A stretch of 64,000 bases of DNA from Kocuria sp. (GTDB lineage Bacteria > Actinomycetota > Actinomycetes > Actinomycetales > Micrococcaceae). A model generated the notes under the pieces. It saw only the letters and a list, made by a program, of their open reading frames with translations. It was not told the DNA's origin and made no database searches. This document shows positions 56,963-64,000 of this stretch, piece after piece (the stretch's first letter is position 1; the number at the start of each line of letters is the position of its first letter). The position numbers were made by a program, and so were the translations under genes. The DNA lies in assembly GCF_030538595.1 (NCBI RefSeq), contig NZ_JAUNTS010000008.1:87308-151307 (forward strand). Direction: 5' to 3'.

Positions 56963-57961
56963 TCAGGACATCGCTCGTGCCCGCGCCTCCCGGACCAGGA
57001 GAATCAACCGCGGGACGCTGCCCGGCGGCTGATGCGGCCCCACCTCCAGGTCGGCCGCCACCACGCGGATCTCAATCCACCCCGCCGCCTCCGTGGCACG
57101 TTGACGCTCAATGTCGCGCACTCGCTGCCCCCGGTGATCATGGTGAGCACCTTCAATCTGCAGGGCAATCCTGTGGTGCCGATCAGCCAAATCCGGCCAC
57201 ACAAACCGGTGCCCGGGCGCGCCGAGCTCCACGTCCGTCTCCCACCCCGTGAGGCCGTACTCTTCCAACAACAGCCGAGCCCTGGTTTCCAGCGCAGAAT
57301 CCACTCCCGGTACCGCACGTTCCACGGCTGCCCGCGCTCGCAGCACACCGCGACGGCCGGACAGTCCGTCAAGATCGGCCAGAAGCGAGCGTTTGTCGCG
57401 CTGTGCCAACTGCCCACGACTGAAGCCCGTGGCGTGTTCGTTCACGATTCCATCCGCAATGGCCACCAGCGCGGCGTCGGTGAAGACGTGGCGACCACGT
57501 GCGGTCTTCATGGCGGCCAGATCCAGCAGAGTTCGGGCCGGTGAAGTCACGGCCACACCACCTCCGTTCCAGACCTCTCCGGGCCCCGGTTGGAACTGAT
57601 GGCCCACAAACCCCTGGACCCGCAACGGATTGGTCCGGGAACTGACCGAAAGGTGAATGCTCTGATTTTCCTGCGGACGGAAGGGAAGTCGAAAACCCAA
57701 CAGGATTGCCGCCGTCACGTGGCTGGCCACTGCATCCGGATACTGCACCATGACCGCTGGAAGGCGTGCCATCAGACCCTCCCTAGTGCCTGTTCCGGGA
57801 AGAGCAACACCCGGAAATCGCCCTTCCCAAACACCCGGCATCACCGCACGATAGTTGGCGCTCCACAGTTGGCTTGAAGTGACCCCGTGGTCGGCTGCCT
57901 GAGTGGTCGTGAACCAACGGGATGCCAGCTCGGCTGGTAAACGTACTCGCGGTGTGGGCAT
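56963..57961 (-). CDS. AbiEi-like N-terminal + DUF559 endonuclease-like protein
   Basis: 332 residues. The N-terminal part (ELASRWFTTTQAADHGVTSS, QLWSANYRAVMPGVW) is a winged-helix AbiEi-type head. The C-terminal part (from ~225) is DUF559/Vsr-like PD-(D/E)XK: LLLEEYGLTGWETDVELGAP, RFVWPDLADRHHRIALQIEG, HHDHRGQRVRDIERQRATEA and WIEIRVVAADLE; candidate active residues are Asp in WPDLAD and Glu in QIEG. Frequent, poorly characterised actinobacterial family. The gene is flanked by two near-identical palindromes in direct orientation. Confidence 0.78.
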   Translation of the reverse strand: MPTPRVRLPAELASRWFTTTQAADHGVTSSQLWSANYRAVMPGVWEGRFPGVALPGTGTREGLMARLPAVMVQYPDAVASHVTAAILLGFRLPFRPQENQSIHLSVSSRTNPLRVQGFVGHQFQPGPGEVWNGGGVAVTSPARTLLDLAAMKTARGRHVFTDAALVAIADGIVNEHATGFSRGQLAQRDKRSLLADLDGLSGRRGVLRARAAVERAVPGVDSALETRARLLLEEYGLTGWETDVELGAPGHRFVWPDLADRHHRIALQIEGAHHDHRGQRVRDIERQRATEAAGWIEIRVVAADLEVGPHQPPGSVPRLILLVREARARAMS

Positions 57962-58037
57962 GGCCCCAGCTCACCGCGCGGGAACCATCCGGCGCCAGGG
58001 GCCGCCCCAACCTGTGGAAAACACCAACCCGGCTGAT

Positions 58038-58098
58038 GCCGAACCCTCATGTGACTCGCCGATCAGCCGGTGATGGGCGAGTCACGTGAGGGTTCGGC
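58038..58098. repeat. 61-nt palindrome, copy 2
   Basis: Nearly the same 61 nt as 56895-56955, in direct orientation and 1143 bp away; arms 28 bp with two mismatches around a short centre. Lies 8 nt past the metX stop (minus strand), so probably its terminator. Confidence 0.88.
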
Positions 58099-58105
58099 GC
58101 AGGCA

Positions 58106-59281
58106 TCACCGCAAGACCGTGGCGGCCACCAAGTCCCCCAGCTGCCGATCCTCGATCAAGAATCCGTCATGCCCTGCGCCCGAGTGGATGGTGTGCCGAG
58201 GCACCTCACCCGGCAGTGCTGCACACAGCTGATCCGACTCGGATGGGAAATACAGGCGGTCGCTGTCCACCGCAGCGACCAACCAGTCGCACGTGGTCAC
58301 AGCCAACGCTTCCTCCAGGCTGCCGCGCCCGCGAGCGACGTCGTGGCTCATCAACGCCTCATTGAGCGTCAGGTACGCGTTGGCATCGAACCGGTCCGCC
58401 AACTTGGAGGCCTGGTGATCCAGATAGCTCTCCACCTTGTACCTACCGCGTTCACCGGCGGCGGCACCCAGAATGGACTCCCCCGGCTGGGGATCGCGGC
58501 TGAAACGGGTCTGCAGTTCGGCGGCCGAACGGTACGTGATGTGAGCGATACGCCGAGCCAACCCCAAGCCCAGGGATGGGAAGGCCGAACTGTAATAGTC
58601 CCCACCGGCGAACGCCGGATCTTGGCGCAGCGCCAAGTTTTGCGCCTGGCCCCACGCAATCTGTTCGGCACTTGAAGCAGCGCAGGAGGCCACCACGCCG
58701 CATGCGGCCACACGCTCGGGGAAAGTCACGGCCCATTCCAGCGCCCGGGCACCTCCCATGGACCCACCCATCACCAGCCGCCACCGCCGGATGCCCAACG
58801 CATCTGCCACGGCGGCCTCCGCATGCACACCATCCCTGATGGTGACGAACGGGAACCGAGATCCCCACGGTCTGTGATCGGGGTCCACGGACGACGGCGC
58901 CGCAGTGGCCGGGCCCGTGGAGCCGTAACATCCGCCCAGCATGTTGATGCAGACCACAAAGTACTTGGTGGTGTCGATCACCCGTCCGGGACCCACCAGA
59001 CCCTCACACCAGCCAGGTGCTTGCGCCCTGTGCCGTTCAATCTCCGGCGCGTGTTCGCGGGCTTGGCCGCGGGCCAGATGGGTGTCTCCGGTCAGGGCAT
59101 GTTCCACCAAGATGGCGTTGGAGGCCTCAGCATTGAGTTCGCCCCAGGTTTCGTAGGCCATTCTGACCTGCGGCAGGGTGACACCGCTCTCCAGGAGCAC
59201 GTCTCCCACATCCACAAAAGCCAGTACGCCGTCCTCACGCACAAACTCGGTGGCACTTTCTGTTCCCCCGACCAACGTCAT
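58106..59281 (-). CDS. metX: Homoserine O-acetyltransferase
   Basis: It makes O-acetylhomoserine for the transsulfhydration route to methionine. 391 residues from ATG 59281 (MTLVGGTESATEF), GGGGGAG 10 nt upstream. Alpha/beta-hydrolase fold: VRMAYETWGELNAEASNAIL, NMLGGCYGSTGPATAAP, nucleophile LVMGGSMGGARALEWA, Asp in VAAVDSDRLYFPSES, His in HSGAGHDGFLIED. Starts 1 nt after the metY stop: metY-metX operon under the SAM-IV-like riboswitch. Confidence 0.96.
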   Translation of the reverse strand: MTLVGGTESATEFVREDGVLAFVDVGDVLLESGVTLPQVRMAYETWGELNAEASNAILVEHALTGDTHLARGQAREHAPEIERHRAQAPGWCEGLVGPGRVIDTTKYFVVCINMLGGCYGSTGPATAAPSSVDPDHRPWGSRFPFVTIRDGVHAEAAVADALGIRRWRLVMGGSMGGARALEWAVTFPERVAACGVVASCAASSAEQIAWGQAQNLALRQDPAFAGGDYYSSAFPSLGLGLARRIAHITYRSAAELQTRFSRDPQPGESILGAAAGERGRYKVESYLDHQASKLADRFDANAYLTLNEALMSHDVARGRGSLEEALAVTTCDWLVAAVDSDRLYFPSESDQLCAALPGEVPRHTIHSGAGHDGFLIEDRQLGDLVAATVLR

Positions 59282-59282
59282 C

Positions 59283-60668
59283 TCAGGCTGCTCCCCCGCC
59301 GGGGGCATCGTCGTCAGTGGCCATGGCATGTTCCACACTTCCGGCAGCTGTGAAGCCCAGCTGAAGGTCGGCAAGGATGTCGTCAATGTGCTCCAAGCCC
59401 ACGGAGAGGCGCACGAATCCGGGCTGGACCCCGGCATCCGCCTGCTCTGCTGGGCTCAACTGGGCGTGGGTGGTGGAGGCCGGGTGAATGACCAGGGAAC
59501 GGACATCGCCGATGTTGGCCACGTTGGAATGTAGGACCAACGCATCCACGAACGCCTGCCCGGCGGCAGCTCCCCCGTCCAGCTCAAAGCCCACAATGGA
59601 GCCGGGACCCAGGGGTGCGTAGCGCTGCGCGGTTGCGTACGACGGCGAGGACGGCAGCCCGGCGTAGGTCACCGAGCGCACGTCCGGCTGAGCTTCCAGC
59701 CATTCAGCCACCTTCTGGGCATTGGCCACGTGCTGTTTCATCCGCAAGGACAGCGTTTCAATGCCCTGCTCAATGAGGAACGCGTTGAACGGGGAAATCG
59801 AAGCCCCCAGGTCACGCAACAACTGGGTACGTACCTTCAAGGCGTAGGAGACGTTGGCACCAAAAGGACCGTCTGCACCGAACACCTCACCGAACACCAC
59901 ATTGTTGTAGGTGGGATCCGGGGTGACGAACTCCGGGAAACGCTGCGGGTAACGGGTGTAGTCAAAATTGCCGGAGTCCACCACGAATCCTCCGATGGAG
60001 GTCCCGTGCCCACCCAGGAACTTGGTGGCCGAATGCACCACCACGTCCGCGCACCATTCAAAGGGTCGCACCAGATACGGGGTGGCCACCGTGTTGTCCA
60101 CGATCAGTGGCACCTCAGCGGCATGGGCCACCTCTGCCACAGCCTGAATGTCCAGAACGTCATTGCGCGGGTTGGGGATGGATTCCGCAAAGAACAGTTT
60201 GGTGTTCGGCTCAACGGCATCCCGCCAGGCTTGGGGGTTGGCCGGGTCGGTCACGAAGGTGGTGCTGATCCCCAGCTTGGCCAGCGAGTGCTTGAGCAGG
60301 TTGAAGGTTCCGCCGTACAGGGAGGCGCTGGCCACCACGTGATCGCCGCTGCCCGCAATGTTGAGAATCGCGTACGTGCTGGCGGCCTGCCCGGAGGCGA
60401 CCATGACCGCAGCCACACCGCCCTCCAGGGAAGCCACCCGGTTCTCCACCGCTTCCACGGTGGGATTGGTCAACCGCGTGTAGATGGGGCCGAGTTCCTG
60501 CAGCGCAAATCGTCCGGCAGCCGTTGCGGCGTCCGGGAACACAAAGGAGGTGGTCTGGTGGATGGGCAGTGCCCGCGCCCCCGTGTTGTCCAATTGCTGA
60601 CCGGCGTGAATTTGCCGCGTTTCAAAGTTCCAGTCTGCGGGGTTACCGGCGGTGGCGTGATGGCTCAT
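59283..60668 (-). CDS. metY: O-acetylhomoserine sulfhydrylase (PLP enzyme)
   Basis: It converts O-acetylhomoserine and sulfide to homocysteine. 461 residues from ATG 60668 ([25 protein letters not shown] 5 nt upstream). Cys/Met-metabolism PLP fold: [54 protein letters not shown], and the PLP lysine in [20 protein letters not shown]-terminal [18 protein letters not shown] is typical. First gene after the riboswitch. Confidence 0.96.
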   Translation of the reverse strand: MSHHATAGNPADWNFETRQIHAGQQLDNTGARALPIHQTTSFVFPDAATAAGRFALQELGPIYTRLTNPTVEAVENRVASLEGGVAAVMVASGQAASTYAILNIAGSGDHVVASASLYGGTFNLLKHSLAKLGISTTFVTDPANPQAWRDAVEPNTKLFFAESIPNPRNDVLDIQAVAEVAHAAEVPLIVDNTVATPYLVRPFEWCADVVVHSATKFLGGHGTSIGGFVVDSGNFDYTRYPQRFPEFVTPDPTYNNVVFGEVFGADGPFGANVSYALKVRTQLLRDLGASISPFNAFLIEQGIETLSLRMKQHVANAQKVAEWLEAQPDVRSVTYAGLPSSPSYATAQRYAPLGPGSIVGFELDGGAAAGQAFVDALVLHSNVANIGDVRSLVIHPASTTHAQLSPAEQADAGVQPGFVRLSVGLEHIDDILADLQLGFTAAGSVEHAMATDDDAPGGGAA

Positions 60669-60721
60669 GGTGGCTCCTGTACTCAGGGGTCTTGAGCCGG
60701 AGCCATCGCCAGGTACCGGCG

Positions 60722-60860
60722 TTCGCCCCGGGTCCGCGACCCGCGCTTGCCGCAACGCGAATACGCGCGGCCCGGTCCTCACCCAGGGCACCCCACCGCG
60801 GTGGAGGGTTGCCGGCCAGCAAGCTGGGGCTTGACGCTGGCTCTCGTGACCGCTTTCATT
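60722..60860 (-). promoter_or_regulatory. SAM-IV-like riboswitch upstream of metY-metX
   Basis: Read on the minus strand. Core 60851-60774 closed by GGTCACGAGAG / GGTGAGGACC pairing, with AGCTTGCTGGCC-GGCAACCCTCC and CGCGGTGGGGTGCCC, matching the actinobacterial SAM-IV core very closely. A GGGTC-GCG-GACCC hairpin at about 60728-60744 lies between aptamer and start, mirroring the metQ leader. Confidence 0.92.
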
Positions 60861-60953
60861 CTCCGGTGTGGACGGCTTGATCCGCAAGCCGCGTCAGGTG
60901 TTCAGGACACAGGCCTTCAAACACCGGTCATACCCCAGCCGCAAGAGCTCACC

Positions 60954-61826
60954 TCAGCCAAAGAAATAGGCTCCCGCCAGGAAACCCACCGCGTCCAGCA
61001 GGAAATGCGCTATGACCAACGGCATGATGCGCCCAGTTTTTCGATAGATCCACAGGAACACCAACCCCATCACCACGTTTCCCAGGGCCGGGCCGATTCC
61101 TTGATACAGGTGATAGCTACCGCGCAATACCGCTGAACCCACCAGAACCAGCGGCCAGCTCCACCTCACGCGCAGGAGCCGATCCGCCAGGAAGGCCACC
61201 ACAATGACCTCTTCCACCACGGAGTGTCGTACCGCTTGGGCCATCATCAGGATCAGGTTCCACCATTCAGTGCCACCGGCATTGGTGGTGAGTTCCGCTG
61301 TGATCCCCAGGCCTCTGCCTACCTGGTAGAGCCCCAGCGTTCCCAGGCCCATCACCAGGAACAACAGCGCCCCCAATGCCAGATCTGGCACGGGCGCCTT
61401 GAAATCCAGTCCGATCTGGCGAATCACCGTTTTGAGTTGCCCCGCTGATCCCGCCAGGAAATACAGCGCCAGGAGCACCGGCACAAAGGCCAGCAGGATA
61501 CTCAGCGACTGCCGCAGGACATCGAACACCGGGAAGGTGCTCATGGCCTGATTCATGCTCGCCTGCGACTCGGCAATGCCGGTGGTGGAGAGTACTTCGG
61601 CCAGGTTCAGGATCGACCACAGAGCGCTGGCTCCCAGGGAGACCCCCAGAACCAGCACAATCTGCATCCACAAGTCGGCGCGGACACTCCCAAATCCGGG
61701 TACGGCTTGGGGGGTGACGTGCGGGTCCGAGGAGGCAGCGGCGTCGTAATCCAGGTGGCTGGAATCGGCCCTGTGCCGGGCTGTTGTGGCGGGCAGCTCC
61801 GCGGGTTCGTCAGGTTCAACGGTCAT
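60954..61826 (-). CDS. CPBP family intramembrane metalloprotease homologue
   Basis: 290 residues. Soluble head of ~50, then about seven membrane helices. CPBP motifs: AVRHSVVEEVIVVAFLADRL (EE pair, but the following Arg of EExxxR is missing), VLRGSYHLYQGIGPALGNVV (second His) and LVIAHFLLDAVGFLAG (third His). The Glu pair and both His remain. Members act in prenyl-protein processing, bacteriocin immunity or anti-sigma cleavage; role here unknown. Divergent from the S9 peptidase by 37 bp. Confidence 0.85.
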   Translation of the reverse strand: MTVEPDEPAELPATTARHRADSSHLDYDAAASSDPHVTPQAVPGFGSVRADLWMQIVLVLGVSLGASALWSILNLAEVLSTTGIAESQASMNQAMSTFPVFDVLRQSLSILLAFVPVLLALYFLAGSAGQLKTVIRQIGLDFKAPVPDLALGALLFLVMGLGTLGLYQVGRGLGITAELTTNAGGTEWWNLILMMAQAVRHSVVEEVIVVAFLADRLLRVRWSWPLVLVGSAVLRGSYHLYQGIGPALGNVVMGLVFLWIYRKTGRIMPLVIAHFLLDAVGFLAGAYFFG

Positions 61827-61863
61827 GAGACCTATTGTGCGTCAGCGCGATAAGTTGGGGTTC

Positions 61864-64000
61864 ATGACTGAACACGCCGCACGGCACCCGCATGCCCCCA
61901 CCACCGACCGCAGAGAGACGGTCCGTGAATTCCACGGGGACAGGTTCGTGGATTCCTACGAATGGCTGCGGGACAAGGAATCACCGGAGGTATTGGCGCA
62001 TCTGGAAGCGGAGACCGCATACGCGGAGGCCGCCACCGCCCATCTGACGGGACTGCGAGAGCGCATTTTCCAGGAGATCAAGGGCCGCGTTCAGGAAACG
62101 GACCTGTCCGTGCCCTACCGCAGGGGTGATTGGTGGTACTTCGGGCGGACCGTGGAAGGCGGGGAGCACGGGATTCGGTGCCGCGTTGCGGCCACCACAC
62201 CCCTGAACGACGACGACGCCTGGACGCCTCCTGTACTGACCCCCGGTTCCGCATTGCCCGGTGAGCAGGTGCTGCTGGATGGAAATGTCGAGGCCGCCGC
62301 GCATGATTTTTGGGCCCTGGGCAGTTTTGACGTGACCCCGGACGGTCTCTGGATGCTGTGGGCCACGGACACCACCGGGGACGAGCGCTTCACGGTACGG
62401 GTGAAGAACTTGGCCACAGGTGAGGTGCTACCGGATGAAATTCCGGACGCCTCATACGGCGCTTTCCTCTCCCCCGATGGCAAGGAGATCTACTACACGG
62501 AGGTGGATGACTCCTGGCGCCCGTGGCGGTTGCGCTGCCATCGGCTGGGAACATCTGTGGCGCAGGACCCGGTGGTGGCGCAGGAAGATGACCCAGGGCT
62601 GTGGTTGGGAGCCAGTCTTTCCGCTGACCGCACGTGGCTAGTGATCGAATCCGGGTGCTCGGACTATTCGGAAGTTTCCCTGCTGCCTCTGAGTGCAGCC
62701 CCGGGGACGCAGCCGCAGGTGGTGATTCCCCGGGAGGATCGGGTGCTGTATCAAGCCGAGCCGGTTCACCTGGATGGCCGCACAGCTGTTCTGATCTCCC
62801 ATGACGTTGAGGCCCCGGATGGCCGAATCTCGCTGATTGCCTGGGAGCAGCTGGGGAAATCCTTGACTGCGGCAAATCCCACGGAGGTGATCCCGGCCCA
62901 AGCCGGTGTGCGCATCCTGGGATTCACGGTGCTGCAGGATTACGTGGTGATTTCCGCTCGTGCGGAGATGATGCCATCCGTGATGGTGCTTGCCCTGGAC
63001 GGTTTGGGGACGGCTGAGCAGCGGGAGCTGATGAACGTCACGGTCCCTGCTGGTACTGGTGCTGGTACGGCTGCTGATGCCGGTGCCGGTGCGCACGCTA
63101 CCGATCAGAGCACCTCAACCTTTGAGAGCATTGAACTGCTGGCCGCCGACTACGACTCCCCCGTACTGCGGTTTTCCGCCGAATCCTTCATCCGCCCCAC
63201 TCGCATCTATGATCTTCTGCTCAACCCACAGCCCGAACTGCAAGGTGCTGAGCCGTCTGGCCTTGCTTTGCCTCAGCCCGTACTCCGGCAGGAAAAGTCT
63301 GTACTGGGCGGATACAACCCGGCGGATTACACGGTGGAACGCGATTTTGCGGATGCTGCAGATGGCACGCGGATTCCGATCACGTTGATTCGTCGTCGTG
63401 ATGTGAACGGCGCGGCCCCAGCCGTCATCTATGGCTACGGGTCTTACGAAATCAGCATGGACCCGGCCTTCTCCTATTCCCGGGTGTCCTTGCTGGACCG
63501 CGGGGCTGTGTGGGTGATCGCCCACGTCCGTGGAGGTGGTGAGCTGGGCCGCGACTGGTACGAACACGGCAAGAAGCTGCATAAGATCAACACGTTCACT
63601 GACGTGGTGGCGGTGACGCAGCACGTGGGGGCTCGGGTGGATGTCGATTCCTCCCGGCTGCTGCTCATGGGTGGGTCAGCTGGCGGCTTGTTGGTGGGCG
63701 CGGTCTTGAATTTGGCGCCGGAGTTGTTCTGCGGCGCGGTGGCCTCCGTGCCGTTTGTTGATCCCCTGACCTCGATCCTCATGCCGGAACTGCCGCTGAC
63801 CGCCCTGGAATGGGAGGAGTGGGGCAACCCCATTGAAGACCCTGATGTCTACCGCTGCATGAAGGCCTACTCCCCGTACGAAAACATCCGATCCGCCACT
63901 GCCCCGGCACACCACAACGACGCCGCACCCACCACCCACAGTTATCCGGCTCTTCACAATCCAGGGTGTAGTCGCGGTCTGAACCCGCCGGCTTCCAGAA
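61864..64000 (+). CDS. S9 family oligopeptidase (oligopeptidase B-like), cut off by window edge
   Basis: About 712 residues visible. MTEHAARHPHAPTTDRRETV, DSYEWLRDKESPEVLAHL and GDWWYFGRTVEGGEH are the OpB N-terminus; beta-propeller follows; catalytic domain APAVIYGYGSYEISMDPAFS, VIAHVRGGGELGRDWYEHGK, and nucleophile LLMGGSAGGLLVGAVL. A Gly/Ala/Thr-rich stretch (TGAGTAADAGAGAHATDQ) interrupts the propeller. In the last ~60 nt the frame stops resembling the family (see finding at 63940); Asp and His of the triad lie beyond the window. Confidence 0.88.
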   Translation, partial: MTEHAARHPHAPTTDRRETVREFHGDRFVDSYEWLRDKESPEVLAHLEAETAYAEAATAHLTGLRERIFQEIKGRVQETDLSVPYRRGDWWYFGRTVEGGEHGIRCRVAATTPLNDDDAWTPPVLTPGSALPGEQVLLDGNVEAAAHDFWALGSFDVTPDGLWMLWATDTTGDERFTVRVKNLATGEVLPDEIPDASYGAFLSPDGKEIYYTEVDDSWRPWRLRCHRLGTSVAQDPVVAQEDDPGLWLGASLSADRTWLVIESGCSDYSEVSLLPLSAAPGTQPQVVIPREDRVLYQAEPVHLDGRTAVLISHDVEAPDGRISLIAWEQLGKSLTAANPTEVIPAQAGVRILGFTVLQDYVVISARAEMMPSVMVLALDGLGTAEQRELMNVTVPAGTGAGTAADAGAGAHATDQSTSTFESIELLAADYDSPVLRFSAESFIRPTRIYDLLLNPQPELQGAEPSGLALPQPVLRQEKSVLGGYNPADYTVERDFADAADGTRIPITLIRRRDVNGAAPAVIYGYGSYEISMDPAFSYSRVSLLDRGAVWVIAHVRGGGELGRDWYEHGKKLHKINTFTDVVAVTQHVGARVDVDSSRLLLMGGSAGGLLVGAVLNLAPELFCGAVASVPFVDPLTSILMPELPLTALEWEEWGNPIEDPDVYRCMKAYSPYENIRSATAPAHHNDAAPTTHSYPALHNPGCSRGLNPPASR

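Noticed and set aside
56963..57961. A full restriction or Abi defence system
   Set aside because: Only one gene with a DUF559-like fold is present; no methyltransferase, specificity subunit or AbiEii partner adjoins it.

Overview
The window comes from a high-GC Gram-positive actinobacterium, most likely order Micrococcales and close to Micrococcaceae. The evidence is the gene order infB-ylxR-nusA-rimP-proS, rseP-ispG-GNAT, rpsB-tsf-pyrH-frr-cdsA and dusB-dgt-dnaG, an Rpf-type cell-wall hydrolase, actinobacterial SAM-IV-type riboswitches, frequent GTG/TTG starts and ATGA stop-start overlaps. I cannot fix the genus. No rRNA, IS element, prophage or CRISPR array is visible; two tRNAs are present.

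Left third (0-23 kb): translation and transcription genes on the minus strand (infB partial, ylxR, nusA, rimP, proS), then two paralogous lipoprotein genes, one broken by an in-frame amber codon. Next comes the ispG/rseP part of the isoprenoid/envelope cluster. Its usual partner dxr lies 11 kb away, behind an interposed block: the metNIQ methionine importer under a SAM-IV-like riboswitch, pyruvate formate-lyase with its activase (anaerobic fermentation), an LssY_C membrane protein, an ATP-grasp protein and an alpha/beta hydrolase.

Middle (23-49 kb): a GlsB/YeaQ membrane protein, acetate symporter actP with its DUF485 partner, a DivIVA-domain protein, cdsA-frr-pyrH-tsf-rpsB, and an M23 peptidase. 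From 32.6 to 34.8 kb lies a small accessory patch: a leaderless micro-ORF, a membrane protein, a candidate orphan toxin/immunity pair and a candidate toxin-antitoxin pair, the last lying between two ~112-115 bp direct repeats derived from the 3' half of a CAT-anticodon tRNA gene. After it come a GT4 glycosyltransferase, a NIPA/DMT-like transporter, a holin-like envelope protein, an unusual Rpf-SLHx3-NlpC/P60 secreted enzyme, tRNA-Asn, a TetR-SDR cassette with a clear operator, dnaG, an aromatic-acid-type MFS transporter, dgt, dusB and two tandem TM2-like proteins.

Right third (49-64 kb): GNAT-glyS, a five-gene regulator/ABC transporter/histidine kinase/S4-protein operon with phased regulator half-sites, an esterase, a DUF559-type endonuclease gene bracketed by two near-identical 61-nt palindromes, metY-metX under a second SAM-IV-like riboswitch, a CPBP protease homologue, and an S9 oligopeptidase running off the right edge.

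The most unusual feature is architectural. Many minus-strand genes end in very long perfect-stem hairpins without a U-tract. At four loci (10.8, 17.4, 21.6 and 23.1 kb) the full hairpin is followed by one or two further degenerate copies of its 3' arm. Two of these hairpins have different stems but the same ~25-nt loop.
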